Shown here: positions 12,661-22,900 of the stretch, piece after piece
Numbering within the stretch: the stretch's first letter is position 1
Layout: every line of letters starts with the position of its first letter
Translations under genes and position numbers: made by a program
From: Liolophura sinensis
Lineage: Eukaryota; Mollusca; Polyplacophora; Chitonida; Chitonidae
NCBI RefSeq assembly: GCF_032854445.1
Contig: NC_088299.1
Coordinates: 19,399,608 to 19,463,607, forward strand
Length of the DNA stretch: 64,000 nucleotides
Direction of reading: 5' to 3'
The notes under the pieces: model-generated
What the model saw: only the letters and a program-made list of their open reading frames with translations
The model's database searches: none
Told to the model about the DNA's origin: nothing

Positions 12661-13970
12661 GGCTTCGGTGTCTATGAGTTTAGTGTCATTGTACATACAG
12701 TGTACATTCTGGAAATATATGTCAGTGTGATGTTTACGATCAAACCATCCTGAATTTTATACATTTTATGTTAATGTATAAAAATGAGCGACGAAATTGT
12801 AAAGCTTGCAGTCACGAATTTAAGTTTACTTGTGAGCAGCCATATTTACTGTCAATAACTGTGAAGGATTTTGCTGGGTTTGGATATATCAGCTTTCACG
12901 CCAATTATTCATCATTTATACTCCTTTTTCTGTATGTAGCACTTTGTGAGTTTGCGTTTTGCCACTTACTATTTTTTGTAGACATTACTTTGGCGCTTGT
13001 ATCACTCATTGTCTCTTTGTGCCTTTGTGTACAATTGTTCCCAGTTTACCCTAAAAGGTGACTGTGTATATTTCCGAGGAAACCTACATCTACAGCTCGG
13101 CATCACAGATGCTGCTGTCAACCCATTCACCCTGAGAAGTTACACATTCACTGGCAGTTGGGAAATAAACCACTTATCAGACTGTCATCCATAGATTGAG
13201 GAATTCATCTTAACTGTAGATTCTATATTTATGTGGACTGACTCTCCTTTGGAAGGCGGAATATACTATATATATATATATACACATGTATGTAAGATAC
13301 TATATATGTATTTGTAATTATTTGTATGTTATTATCAGTTATATTATTTGTCTATTGTGTTCAAATGTACATGTATGTGTTCAAGCGTCTTCGCGTTTCT
13401 CTGTTTGATCTTGTGTAAGACCTATAGCTGATTTGGAGTTAAACAAGCCAGTTGTTTCTCATCTTTACTCTCCGGTAGGGGTACCCTTACAGCCCTTTAG
13501 CGATGTTGTAAGGAGGAGCCGTAGCTGATACTCCATGGCCTCAGAAGCAAGCTTACAAATATACCAGTGCTTCTTATTGGTGAATGGATAATTACTTTTT
13601 GGGAATCTTCAGAGATTTGTTCAAACCACTTACTAGACATAATTCAGCTCATTGCTTGGTTTAAATTGATATCATCTGTTCATGCTGGCTTCCTCTCCAT
13701 TCATGTGGTTTGACCTGAACTAGCCCATTTTTTCTCCAAATCCTAAGTATAGCTTCTCTAATGAGGAGAGGAAGTATATATATAATCTAGGGAAGGAAAT
13801 GCATTAACTGACCAGTGGGAAGACAATTTAAATTTGAAATGTACATGTAAGTAAATATTGAACACTGGAAGTTTAATGGGCACATGTACACACATGTACA
13901 GACTGTTGTCGTACATGTACATGTACAACATAACAGCTCCTTGTAGGGTTTGTTTGAGATAAATGTATGT
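12661..13970. other. Intergenic, no gene seen
   Basis: Short hydrophobic reading frames at 12768-13061 lack splice sites or recognisable domains. A short TA run lies at about 13266-13282 and an ACATGT-rich patch at about 13880-13930. A SINE-core remnant (catgctggcttcctctcc) is at about 13682. Confidence 0.4.
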
Positions 13971-13971
13971 T

Positions 13972-14330
13972 TTTTAACTCACCTGTACAAAGTAAGGTGA
14001 GATATTTTAAGAGGGGGGAAAACTGCCAATGTTGATGTCTGGTTAAGCTTTTTTTTTAGCTCCTGTATAATGGGTTCTCATACATGGATTGAAGGTTAAG
14101 CTTTTTCTTTTAGCTCCTGTACATGTATAATTTGCTGTCATTCTTTGATTGAAGGTTAAGCCTTTTTTTTAGCTCTTGTATATTGGGCTATCACACTTGG
14201 ATTGAAGGCTAGGCATTTGTTTTTGTTGTCTAGTTTCAGGTATGGTGTTTAAATGCACATTCTCAGATGGCAGGTTGAGCTTTTTTATTTTTAGTTCCTG
14301 TATAATCATACGTAAATCTGTAACATATAG
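13972..14330 (+). repeat. Decayed mollusc AGCTCACCTG-type repeat with about 60-bp subrepeats
   Basis: It opens with aactcacctgtacaaagtaa and continues with four or five loose copies of a unit containing ggttaagctttttt, tagctcctgtataatgg and ttgaaggttaag. Related openings occur at 19158 and related subrepeats at 21180-21760. Repeats with this opening are common in mollusc genomes; the exact family was not established. Confidence 0.5.
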
Positions 14331-14929
14331 CGATGGAAAATTTTGTTTTGTTTGTGTTTGTTGTATATTTCTTTTCGCTGGTCACATCTACAAAGGCATA
14401 CTGATGGAAGTTTGAACTGTTTTATTGGTTTTAGTTCTATAGGCTCTGTGAATGTTTTTCAGTGATTTTAATTCATAGACATTCCATTCAAAAATGTACG
14501 AGTTATATAGACTTCAGTTGTTTTCTGTAATAAACATGTTCTCTAGAAATGAAGCCTCCATGCAGGGCAAACAATTTCTTGTGTACAGGGTTTGTATGAC
14601 TTTATTGCTTATGAGATTTATGGACTTTGCCAGATTGACTTCATTCAGTTCTTCTATAAACACAGATTTCTACAAGCCTTTCTTGTAGGGCTACAGTTTA
14701 GTATCCAATCACTTATCTAGATAAGCTTTCTGTCTCTCTAGCTACATGTACTTTACCAGATTTGTAGAGTGTAAGAATTTACCTTTGTTTATACCAATTT
14801 ATCTGGTATACACATTACCTGTAGAAAGCTTTCCACATCTGTATTAGTACAAGGAACCTATATGACACTGGCCGATGCATGTGGCTTCCTACACTGTGAC
14901 GAATGTTTAAACTGTCCACGCAGACGGGT

Positions 14930-15215
14930 GTCGCCTGAGTATTTTCTCAGCCAATCAGAGGGCTGCAGTGGCCACCAATAGTACATGGATAGCCAATCAT
15001 GGGAAGCGATTTTCGTATCAAAGGCCACTCTAGTGAGTGGGTACTCAAACACCCCACAAAAGTTTTTTTTTAACCACCATAGCTCAACATTTGCTCAGCC
15101 GTTGACAGCATTGGAAGCGTTCACAGATTGCCACATGCAGCTCACAATCTGCATATCAGTGACCAGTGTCTCAATTTTGTGCACGAACTCCCCACAGTGA
15201 CGTCTTTACCACCAC
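14930..15215. repeat. Dispersed repeat, copy A
   Basis: Shares an ordered set of phrases with 35375-35640: ggctgcagtggccaccaata, catagctcaacatttgctca, gcatatcagtgacc and cgaactccccacagtgacgt. The two copies are well diverged. No coding capacity was recognised. Confidence 0.6.
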
Positions 15216-15597
15216 AACACTTTACAACTTTTATCTTTATTCTGATTCCTTTGTCTAGTTGACTGCTAAAGCAGGCTAGCTGGCGTGTTGTATTGCGATA
15301 TAGTATTCAGTTGTTGGTATGCATATATATATGTACATTGATCATAGACAACCTCTCCATAAAATGAACTGGTACATGTATTAACCTGTTAACACTTCAC
15401 TGTCACACAAGGGTGGGAGAGAGCAGTATATAAGCATATGTGTGGAAGCAGTCAGAATGGTGCACTAATGTGATTTACCAAGCTATAATGATTATTAGGT
15501 AATTGCATGCGTTAACTGAGACATATGTGATATTTAGAAAGGAGGTAATCATGCTACATAAGTGCTTGGGTCGGGTGATTCTAATCTACATGTGATA

Positions 15598-15777
15598 CCA
15601 GGTTGGCCTCAGATCCCACTACCCACCCTGTAACCAGGTTGGCCTCAGATCCCACTACCCACCCTGTAACCAGGTTGGCCTCAGATCCCACTACCCACCC
15701 TGTAACCAGGTTGGCCTCAGATCCCACTACCCACCCTGTAACCAGGTTGGCCTCAGATCCCTCTACCTACCCTGTTA
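15598..15777. repeat. 36-bp minisatellite, 5 units
   Basis: Unit contains ccaggttggcctcagatccc and actacccaccctgtaa. The first four units are almost identical and the last has decayed. Flanks are unique. Confidence 0.95.
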
Positions 15778-16810
15778 CCTGAGTTTGCATCTACTCAATG
15801 CTTTGAACTTTTGACCTACTAATTTTGCATAATGTTTTGAATACATTTACTGTAATCTTGATTTTATGTAAACTATATCAGGAATATTGTACATGTATGT
15901 GACATAAACAGATTTACTACTTCTTGCCTTTTAGATACATGCAGATGTGTGTGATAGAGAGACCTACATTTGTAGGCAGTTATCTGGACCACTACGTAAG
16001 CTGTATACATCTATTTTGGTGTGTTAAAAAGCCTCAGACTAGCTGCGTTACGCAACTTTGGGCTGGGCACACTGTCATAGCTGTTCATGGTGGGTAAATG
16101 AGGTTACATCTTTCTGCAGGGATGACTGACTCTGCAGCGGAGGACAACAGCTGACGTGTACCTTGACTGACATGTACATGTAAGCCTGGATTTATTTATT
16201 TGATCAAAGTTTTATGCATTATTCAAGAATACTTCCTTAGTCGCCATAGCACCATATAGTATTTGCAATTGTTCATACAGGAGTACATGTACACTGCTTT
16301 TGTGGATGTATTGACAATCTTTACTGGTGCAGTTCATACATGTGATGCATGCAGCTTTACGGATGGTCTCACATAAGGATGAACACTGCAGATTTTATTG
16401 GGAATTTGATAGAACTTCTTTTGGAAAAATGTTTATAATTCCTTTAGAGACCCCGTTTTTTAAGCCTCATCCATGGTTATCTCTAGGGAATAGATCAAAT
16501 TGGTACTTATGGCACATGTACACGACCTCAACTTTGGTGTCTTAGAAGCTAGGCGTACTACCATAAATCAGGCAAGACTTCTGGGTCAGGATGTCTTTTA
16601 GGCTTTGTGTCCTACATGTAATTAATGGTCCACACAGATTTCCAGCTGGATGCCTGTTGAAACCATTGGGTTATTGTTATATTTATTCATAAAATTTTGA
16701 ATGCAAAATTCCTGTATAATTGAACAGTTTTTTGTGGGTCACGTGGTTTGGTGTCGCATGATTTGTTGGCCACATTGGATTTTGTAGCAGACTGTTTAAA
16801 TGTCTTCTCT

Positions 16811-17279
16811 TTAAAGGAGAAGAAAAATTAAAAACATGACACTATAGGCTGAAAAGAGCACATTTTTTTCTATCTGGTGGTGCCTGCTGCATAATTTTGC
16901 CATTTTTCCTTGCCATACACGTAAAGCCTGAAAATGGCACAACTGGCATAAATCACTGAGTCCATCGCGTTTCGGTGTCCCGATCGTCAAGCAGAAAACT
17001 AACTGTTTTACTGTTCGCTACCTTCAGGGAAGAAGAGTTCTACTGGGAATGTACGAACTGCACTTCGGCGGTTTCCGATGGCAGTTCTCCTCCTAACACA
17101 AAAGACTTCAGAACTAGTTCTTAGGCAAAATGGAGTCGCTCACGGCGGATTTTGGCGCTAACTTTATTTATAATATATCAACTTGAGATACATATTAGAA
17201 TTTTTTTGATGGCATGCACCTGCAAGGAAAGTCAATTTCAATGGTATTTGATTGATATTTAAATTTTCTTCTCCTTTAA
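16811..17279. mobile_element. TTAA-flanked MITE (piggyBac-like ends)
   Basis: The left end TTAAAGGAGAAGAAAAATT is mirrored at the right end, whose reverse complement is TTAAAGGAGAAGAAAATTT. TTAA at both edges (16811-16814 and 17276-17279) is the target duplicate expected of piggyBac-type transposition. The 469-bp interior has no transposase frame, so the copy is non-autonomous. It is fairly GC-rich in the centre (about 16960-17150). Confidence 0.7.
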
Positions 17280-17946
17280 GAAAGGTTTTCAAATTAAACA
17301 TGCAGGTAGACTGAACCAAAATACGATAAGTTTGCAAAAATGATCCCTATCCGGTAAGAAGCGCAGAAGTGTGCCATTGATCAAATTTGTGTCACAACTA
17401 GTTCCAAATTTTTATGATATTTATATGTATTGTGGTGGGTTGTTTTGCTCAAATTTTGTAACTTTTTGGGATGTACTGGTAATCCCAGAAATTAAATTTA
17501 GTTTTTCAACTTCCAAGGCCTTCGATTCATAAATATTTCTGTGAGAGCTAGAAATCTGAAACTTGAACCAAAGTGTAGCTCAAGTTATGCTCATTCCACC
17601 AATGCAGCTTAAATGACATCACCCTATTTCAGGAATAGATGTTTAAGCCTATTAATTTAACATTGAGTTAGAAGGCAGTTGGACAAATATATTCTCTTTT
17701 AATTAGCTGGTTTCTACTGCACTATGCATGATTTCCCAAAATGGTTCTGCACTTATATATAGCTATGCTGTTTTGTAATAAATTTGATAGTGTATAATGA
17801 TAATTACGACGGCAAAAGACATTTGAATAGGGTGTTTCAGGGACGCTGAGAGTACCTTACAGGCACTGGCTAAACCCATAATTGTGTTTTGTGTTCATTT
17901 AACGTACATGTAACTATACATAGAAGTTTTTACTTGAACACAAACT

Positions 17947-18668
17947 ACGACACGCATGTGTGATGACTTTGATAGACTGTTGTGCAGGTACACATCACAG
18001 ACATGTATACAAGGTGCCAGATATGCTACGACACACATGTGTGATGACTCTGCTAGACTGTTGTGCAGGTACAGATCACAGACATATATACAAGATGCCA
18101 GATATGCTACAACACGCATGTGTGATGACTTTGATAGACTGTTGTGCAGGTACACATCACAGACATGTATACAAGGTGCCAGATATGCTACGACACACAT
18201 GTGTGATGACTCTGCTAGACTGTTGTGCAGGTACAGATCACAGACATATATACAAGATGCCAGATATGCTACAACACGCATGTGTGATGACTTTGATAGA
18301 CTGTTGTGCAGGTACACATCACAGACATGTATACAAGGTGCCAGATATGCTACGACACGCATGTGTGATGACTCTGATAGACTGTTGTGCAGGTACAGAT
18401 CACAGACATATATACAACAAGCCAGATGTGCTACGACACACGTGTGATGACTCTGATAGACTGTTGTGCAGGTACACATCACAGACATATATACAAGATG
18501 CCAGATATGCTACGACACACATGTGTGATGACTCTGACAGACTGTTGTGCAGGTACAGATCATAGACATATGTACAAGATGCCAGATATGCTACGACACA
18601 CATGTGTGATGACTCTGCTAGACTGTTGTGCAGGTACAGATCACAGACATATATACAACATGCCACAA
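17947..18668. repeat. 81-bp minisatellite with 162-bp higher-order period
   Basis: About nine units. Two alternating types (tgtgatgactttgatagact with acatcacagacatgtataca; tgtgatgactctgctagact with agatcacagacatatataca) form an A-B-A-B pattern before it breaks down at the right. Because 81 is a multiple of three, several frames stay open on both strands for up to about 200 codons. Those frames have identical periodic composition and no start or splice context, so I do not call them genes. Confidence 0.95.
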
Positions 18669-19963
18669 ACGCTACTTCAGTCACCATGTAGAGATGTAAT
18701 TCAGGTCAGACAGAAGTGGGTGTGCAGTCCTGGTCCAATGCTTGCCATGTTAAACAGCACACATGTACATGTATATGTATTATAACACACAGTGTGCAGT
18801 TGAGTTCATAGTGCTTGCATTAAATTTGCATGTATTCATACTTGAGTATATGGACAGTACACACGAGTACCCTCTAGCAGGAGTCAGGGGGTTGGCCCAT
18901 GGTGCTGACATCATCATGGGTATTAAGTATAATGTTATTAAGTAATTGACCTAAAATTTCTCCCTAAAAGGTGCATATTTTAGACACTCGGGATCAGGGA
19001 AAATTTGCAACAATACATGTAGAGACATGGGGGGAATTTTAGGTATCTTATGTGTACAGACTTGGTAGTGAAGAAGTCACTCAAGACTTGAGTATGGTGT
19101 TAAAAGTATGGTGCACATCAATATAGTATCCAATACAAACTTTCAAAAGCATACCTTTTTAGCTCGCCTGTACAGGTGTAGCTTATGTCATGCTCTCATC
19201 GTTGGCGTCGGTGTCCAATGACAGGGAAAGCAATGCTAAACAAAATGTTGATTTGCTTTGTGCATATTAAGTATTGGTAATTACAATATTTGTGACACCA
19301 TATCGTGTAATATGTATTAGAATCAGTGTTAAGCAAAATGTGAGGGGCGGTATCTTAAAAAGTACTGCGTGTATTCACCTGAAGCTTTAATGGCATGGGT
19401 GATGCTCTGTTCTGTTTGCACATTAATTACAGTAAATTACTACATTTACAACTTCAAAACTTTTATGTGTTGAGCTGAAGTTTTACATTCATGTGTCTAC
19501 AACAGGCGAGCTCTTTGGTAACTATGCTACCAGATCTAAAAAAAATCAGTTTTTATAGAAAGAGCCAGCACTGTCAATCATGCCAGCATAACATGGGAAA
19601 AGTGTTCAGAGGACACTGTGTTTATCTCCAGCTTGAGCATAGGGTAAAGATCTACACATTTTGTAACTTATGACATGTACCTATATGATGTACATGTATA
19701 CTGAAATTAGAATAATCCCCATAGATAAAAAAAGCTATTGTCACATAGCCTGTTGTAACTTAAATTACATAATTTTAGTCAATATTTTGAGGTAAATAAT
19801 TTGTGCACTCAATATGTGTTTATGTTTAGATGAAATATAACTGTTAGGGTAAACAATACATGTACATCACATTTCATTGATGTCATTTTGACGCAGAAAT
19901 AGTGTTCTAAATCCAGCTGTATTGAGTGGTGATGATATTTAATGGTGTCCTTTTTGTTTTCAG
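18669..19963. other. Upstream flank of PDPR, probably 5' UTR intron
   Basis: The acceptor before the start codon exon (tttttgttttcag, ending 19963) implies at least one noncoding exon further upstream, which I could not locate. A fragment of the AGCTCACCTG-type repeat lies at about 19158-19215 (agctcgcctgtacaggtg). Confidence 0.5.
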
Positions 19964-19991
19964 TGGGCACAAGCTGGCAGCATCCACAGCC

Positions 19992-22900
19992 ATGGGAACA
20001 GTGTGTAGGCTGAGATTGGGTCAGGGGAGGGCCTGTTCATCAGTCATCTCCCCTTCCTGGGGGCTGTCTCTTTTTCTCCTTGGCAAAAGTGACAGGATGA
20101 ACAAAAATGTCCTGCTCATGAGGCAGTGTTGGCTGAGGAAGAGAACCTGTGCTGGACTGACGTCCAATGCTGGACTAGCTTCCTCTGCTAAAATAAGAAG
20201 CTGTGCTACACTTGGGACCAAGTCTGGGAATGGAACAGGTGGGAGGGAGTGGTCACAGTCCAGACTGTTAAGGACTTCAGCATGGATGCAACAGGCGACC
20301 CTTGGGGTGACATACCAAACTGGGTCAGTGCCACACCAGGCTCGTGTAGTGATCTGTGGGGGAGGAGTCATGGGCTGCTCTATTGCATACCACCTGGCAG
20401 AGGCTGGCTGGACAGATGTGCTGGTATTAGAGCAGGGCAGGTAAGGCTCTCACACAAGACAAATGCACCACCAGACACGAATACACAAAATTGTTGTGGC
20501 ATTGACCCAGTTGCTCAAAAACATTACTTTTTTTTTATAAGACAAATACTATGCGTGGACCTCTAAACCAGGACCCTGCGAGAGTCAACATTATGTGATA
20601 TTCATTGAACTCCATCTATGAGACCTAAGTTTGCCTGTCTTGAGTTTTAACAAGATAAGTGATATATTAATTCAAACTTCAAACACATCCTCTTAACCGA
20701 TGTATCAGTGCTTTAATGCAGGCATTTCAATGTTGAACAAGGGGGCCTCTGTGTGTTAGTATAGGGTGTGGTTCATCCTGGCATGCCTCGGGGCTGGTGG
20801 GTCAGATTAAGAACAGTCCCCACGCCACACGGCTGTGTATAGAAAGTGTGGACCTGTACAAAGAGCTGGAGGATCAAGGCCACAGTGTAGGTAAGTACGA
20901 CACACTAGTTCAGTCTGTCAGACGGCAGGTAAACAATTTCTGAAAAATCCATGAAGCAGTTTTTGACATGAATGTTTTGAATGTTGTGATGGTGCTGTTA
21001 AAGTGGAAATATACACGTGAGTGTGCTGTGACAGTTTGAATTTGGGGGTGGGGTAGGTTGTTGTTGATGGCAGCAATTTCTCAATGTTTTTGAGAAACCC
21101 TATTCTGATGATATTAACTTAAGAGAGATTAGAAAAACAGGAGAAAAATTGCAAGTCAGATACACTGGTTTCCAACTTGTAGCGATTTTGACCGTCTGTC
21201 TGTATCTCTGTCTCACTGTCTCTCTGTCCATCCCTCCGTATTCGTGTCTGGGCTATAACTCCAACAGGTTTCTGCATATAGTTTTAATTTTTGGTGGATA
21301 CAAACATACACAGATGACGTGTTGCGACTCACATTTGTTCATTTCCTCAGTTGTCATGGTTACCAGATTGCTATTTTGATTTGATTTCGTGTCAGGGCTA
21401 TACCTCCAATAGTTTTTCACATAGAGTTTCAATTTTGGTGGATACATAGATACACAGATGATGATATGTTGCAACTCACATTTGTCCATTTTCGCATTTG
21501 TCATGGTAACTAGATAGCCATTTCCTTATATATTCCATATAAATAAATTTGATTTTTGTGTTTGGGCAACATCCCCCACTCTATTTTCCATACAGAGTTT
21601 TAATTTTTGGTGAATACTTGTACATGGATACACACATCATGATGTGTCACGAATCACATTTGTCCATTTCTGTGCAAATGTCTTTGTCCAAATGCTTTCA
21701 TGTCCAGACAACAACTGCAACTGTTTTCCGCATAAAGTCTTCATTTGTGGTGGACACATTGGTCCACTTGAGATAAAGATTCCCATCAGGGGTTATACTC
21801 ACCACAATGCTGCTCGTATTCTTTTATATATTTCAAACAGATGCAGTTGTTGGGGCATATGTTGTATTCACCTGAATTCTTGTTCCCTTTTGAGGTAAAT
21901 GTGCATCAATCTACACATGTAACATGATTGTGTTTTGTTTTTTGCAGGCTGGAAAGGAGTAGGAAGTCTCAATGTGGCCCGGACGGAGGATCGGATGATT
22001 CTGTTTGAGAGACAGAGGGTCCAGACTCAGTAAGTACAGTGTTTGGCAGAGGGTCCAGACTCAGTAAGTACAGTGTAAGCAGAGGGTCCAGACTCACTAA
22101 GTACAGTGTTTGGCAGAGGGTCCAGACTCAGTAAGTACAGTGTAGGCAGAAGGTCCAGACTCAGTAAGTACAGTGTTTGGCAGAGGGTCCAGACTCAGTA
22201 AGTACAGTGTTTGGCAGAGGGTCCAGACTCAGTAAGTACAGTGTAAGCAGAGGGTCCAGACTCAGTAAGTACAGTGTTTGGCAGAGGGTCCAGACTCAGT
22301 AAGTACAGTGTTTGGCAGAGGGTCCAGACTCAGTAAGTACAGCATAGACAGAAGGTCCAGACGCAGTAAGTACAGTGTTTGGCAGAGGGTCCAGACTCAG
22401 TAAGTACAGTGTAGACAGATGGTCCAGACTCAATGAGTGCAGTGTAAGCAGAGGGTCCTGATTCAGTAAGTACAGCATAGGCAGAGGGTCCAGACCCATT
22501 AACTTCAGTGTCCAGACTGAGTACAGCATAGGCAGAGGTCCAGACTCAGGTAAGTACAGTTTAGGCAGAGGCCCTACACTTCAGCAAGTACAGTGTAGGC
22601 AGAGGGTCCACACTTCGGTAAGGACAGTTTGGGCAGAGGTTCCAGACTCAGTACGCATACTTATACTTATAATATTATAATATTTCACTTATACGATGGC
22701 GACCAGGATCGTGGGTGGAGGAAATCGAGCACAGCCCGGAGAACCCACAACCATCCGCATGTTGCTGCAAGACCTTCCCACATATTGCCAGAGAAAAAGC
22801 CAGCATGGTTTAGGCAGAGGTAACACATATACTGAACTCACAGCCAGCCCAGTCTTTCTGAAGTCTTTTTATGACATGTACCCACATATTTGTATATGGG

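Noticed and set aside
12768-13061. 97-codon hydrophobic frame as a membrane protein
   Set aside because: Composition reflects T-rich DNA; no splice sites, no family recognised, and no conserved start context.
17895-18785. Long reading frames on both strands (up to 201 codons)
   Set aside because: They are open only because the 81-bp repeat unit is a multiple of three; the peptides are periodic and there is no splice or start context.
22010-22655. Array units as true alternative micro-exons
   Set aside because: Units lack an acceptor and carry an in-frame TAA right after the donor position, so they cannot add coding sequence.
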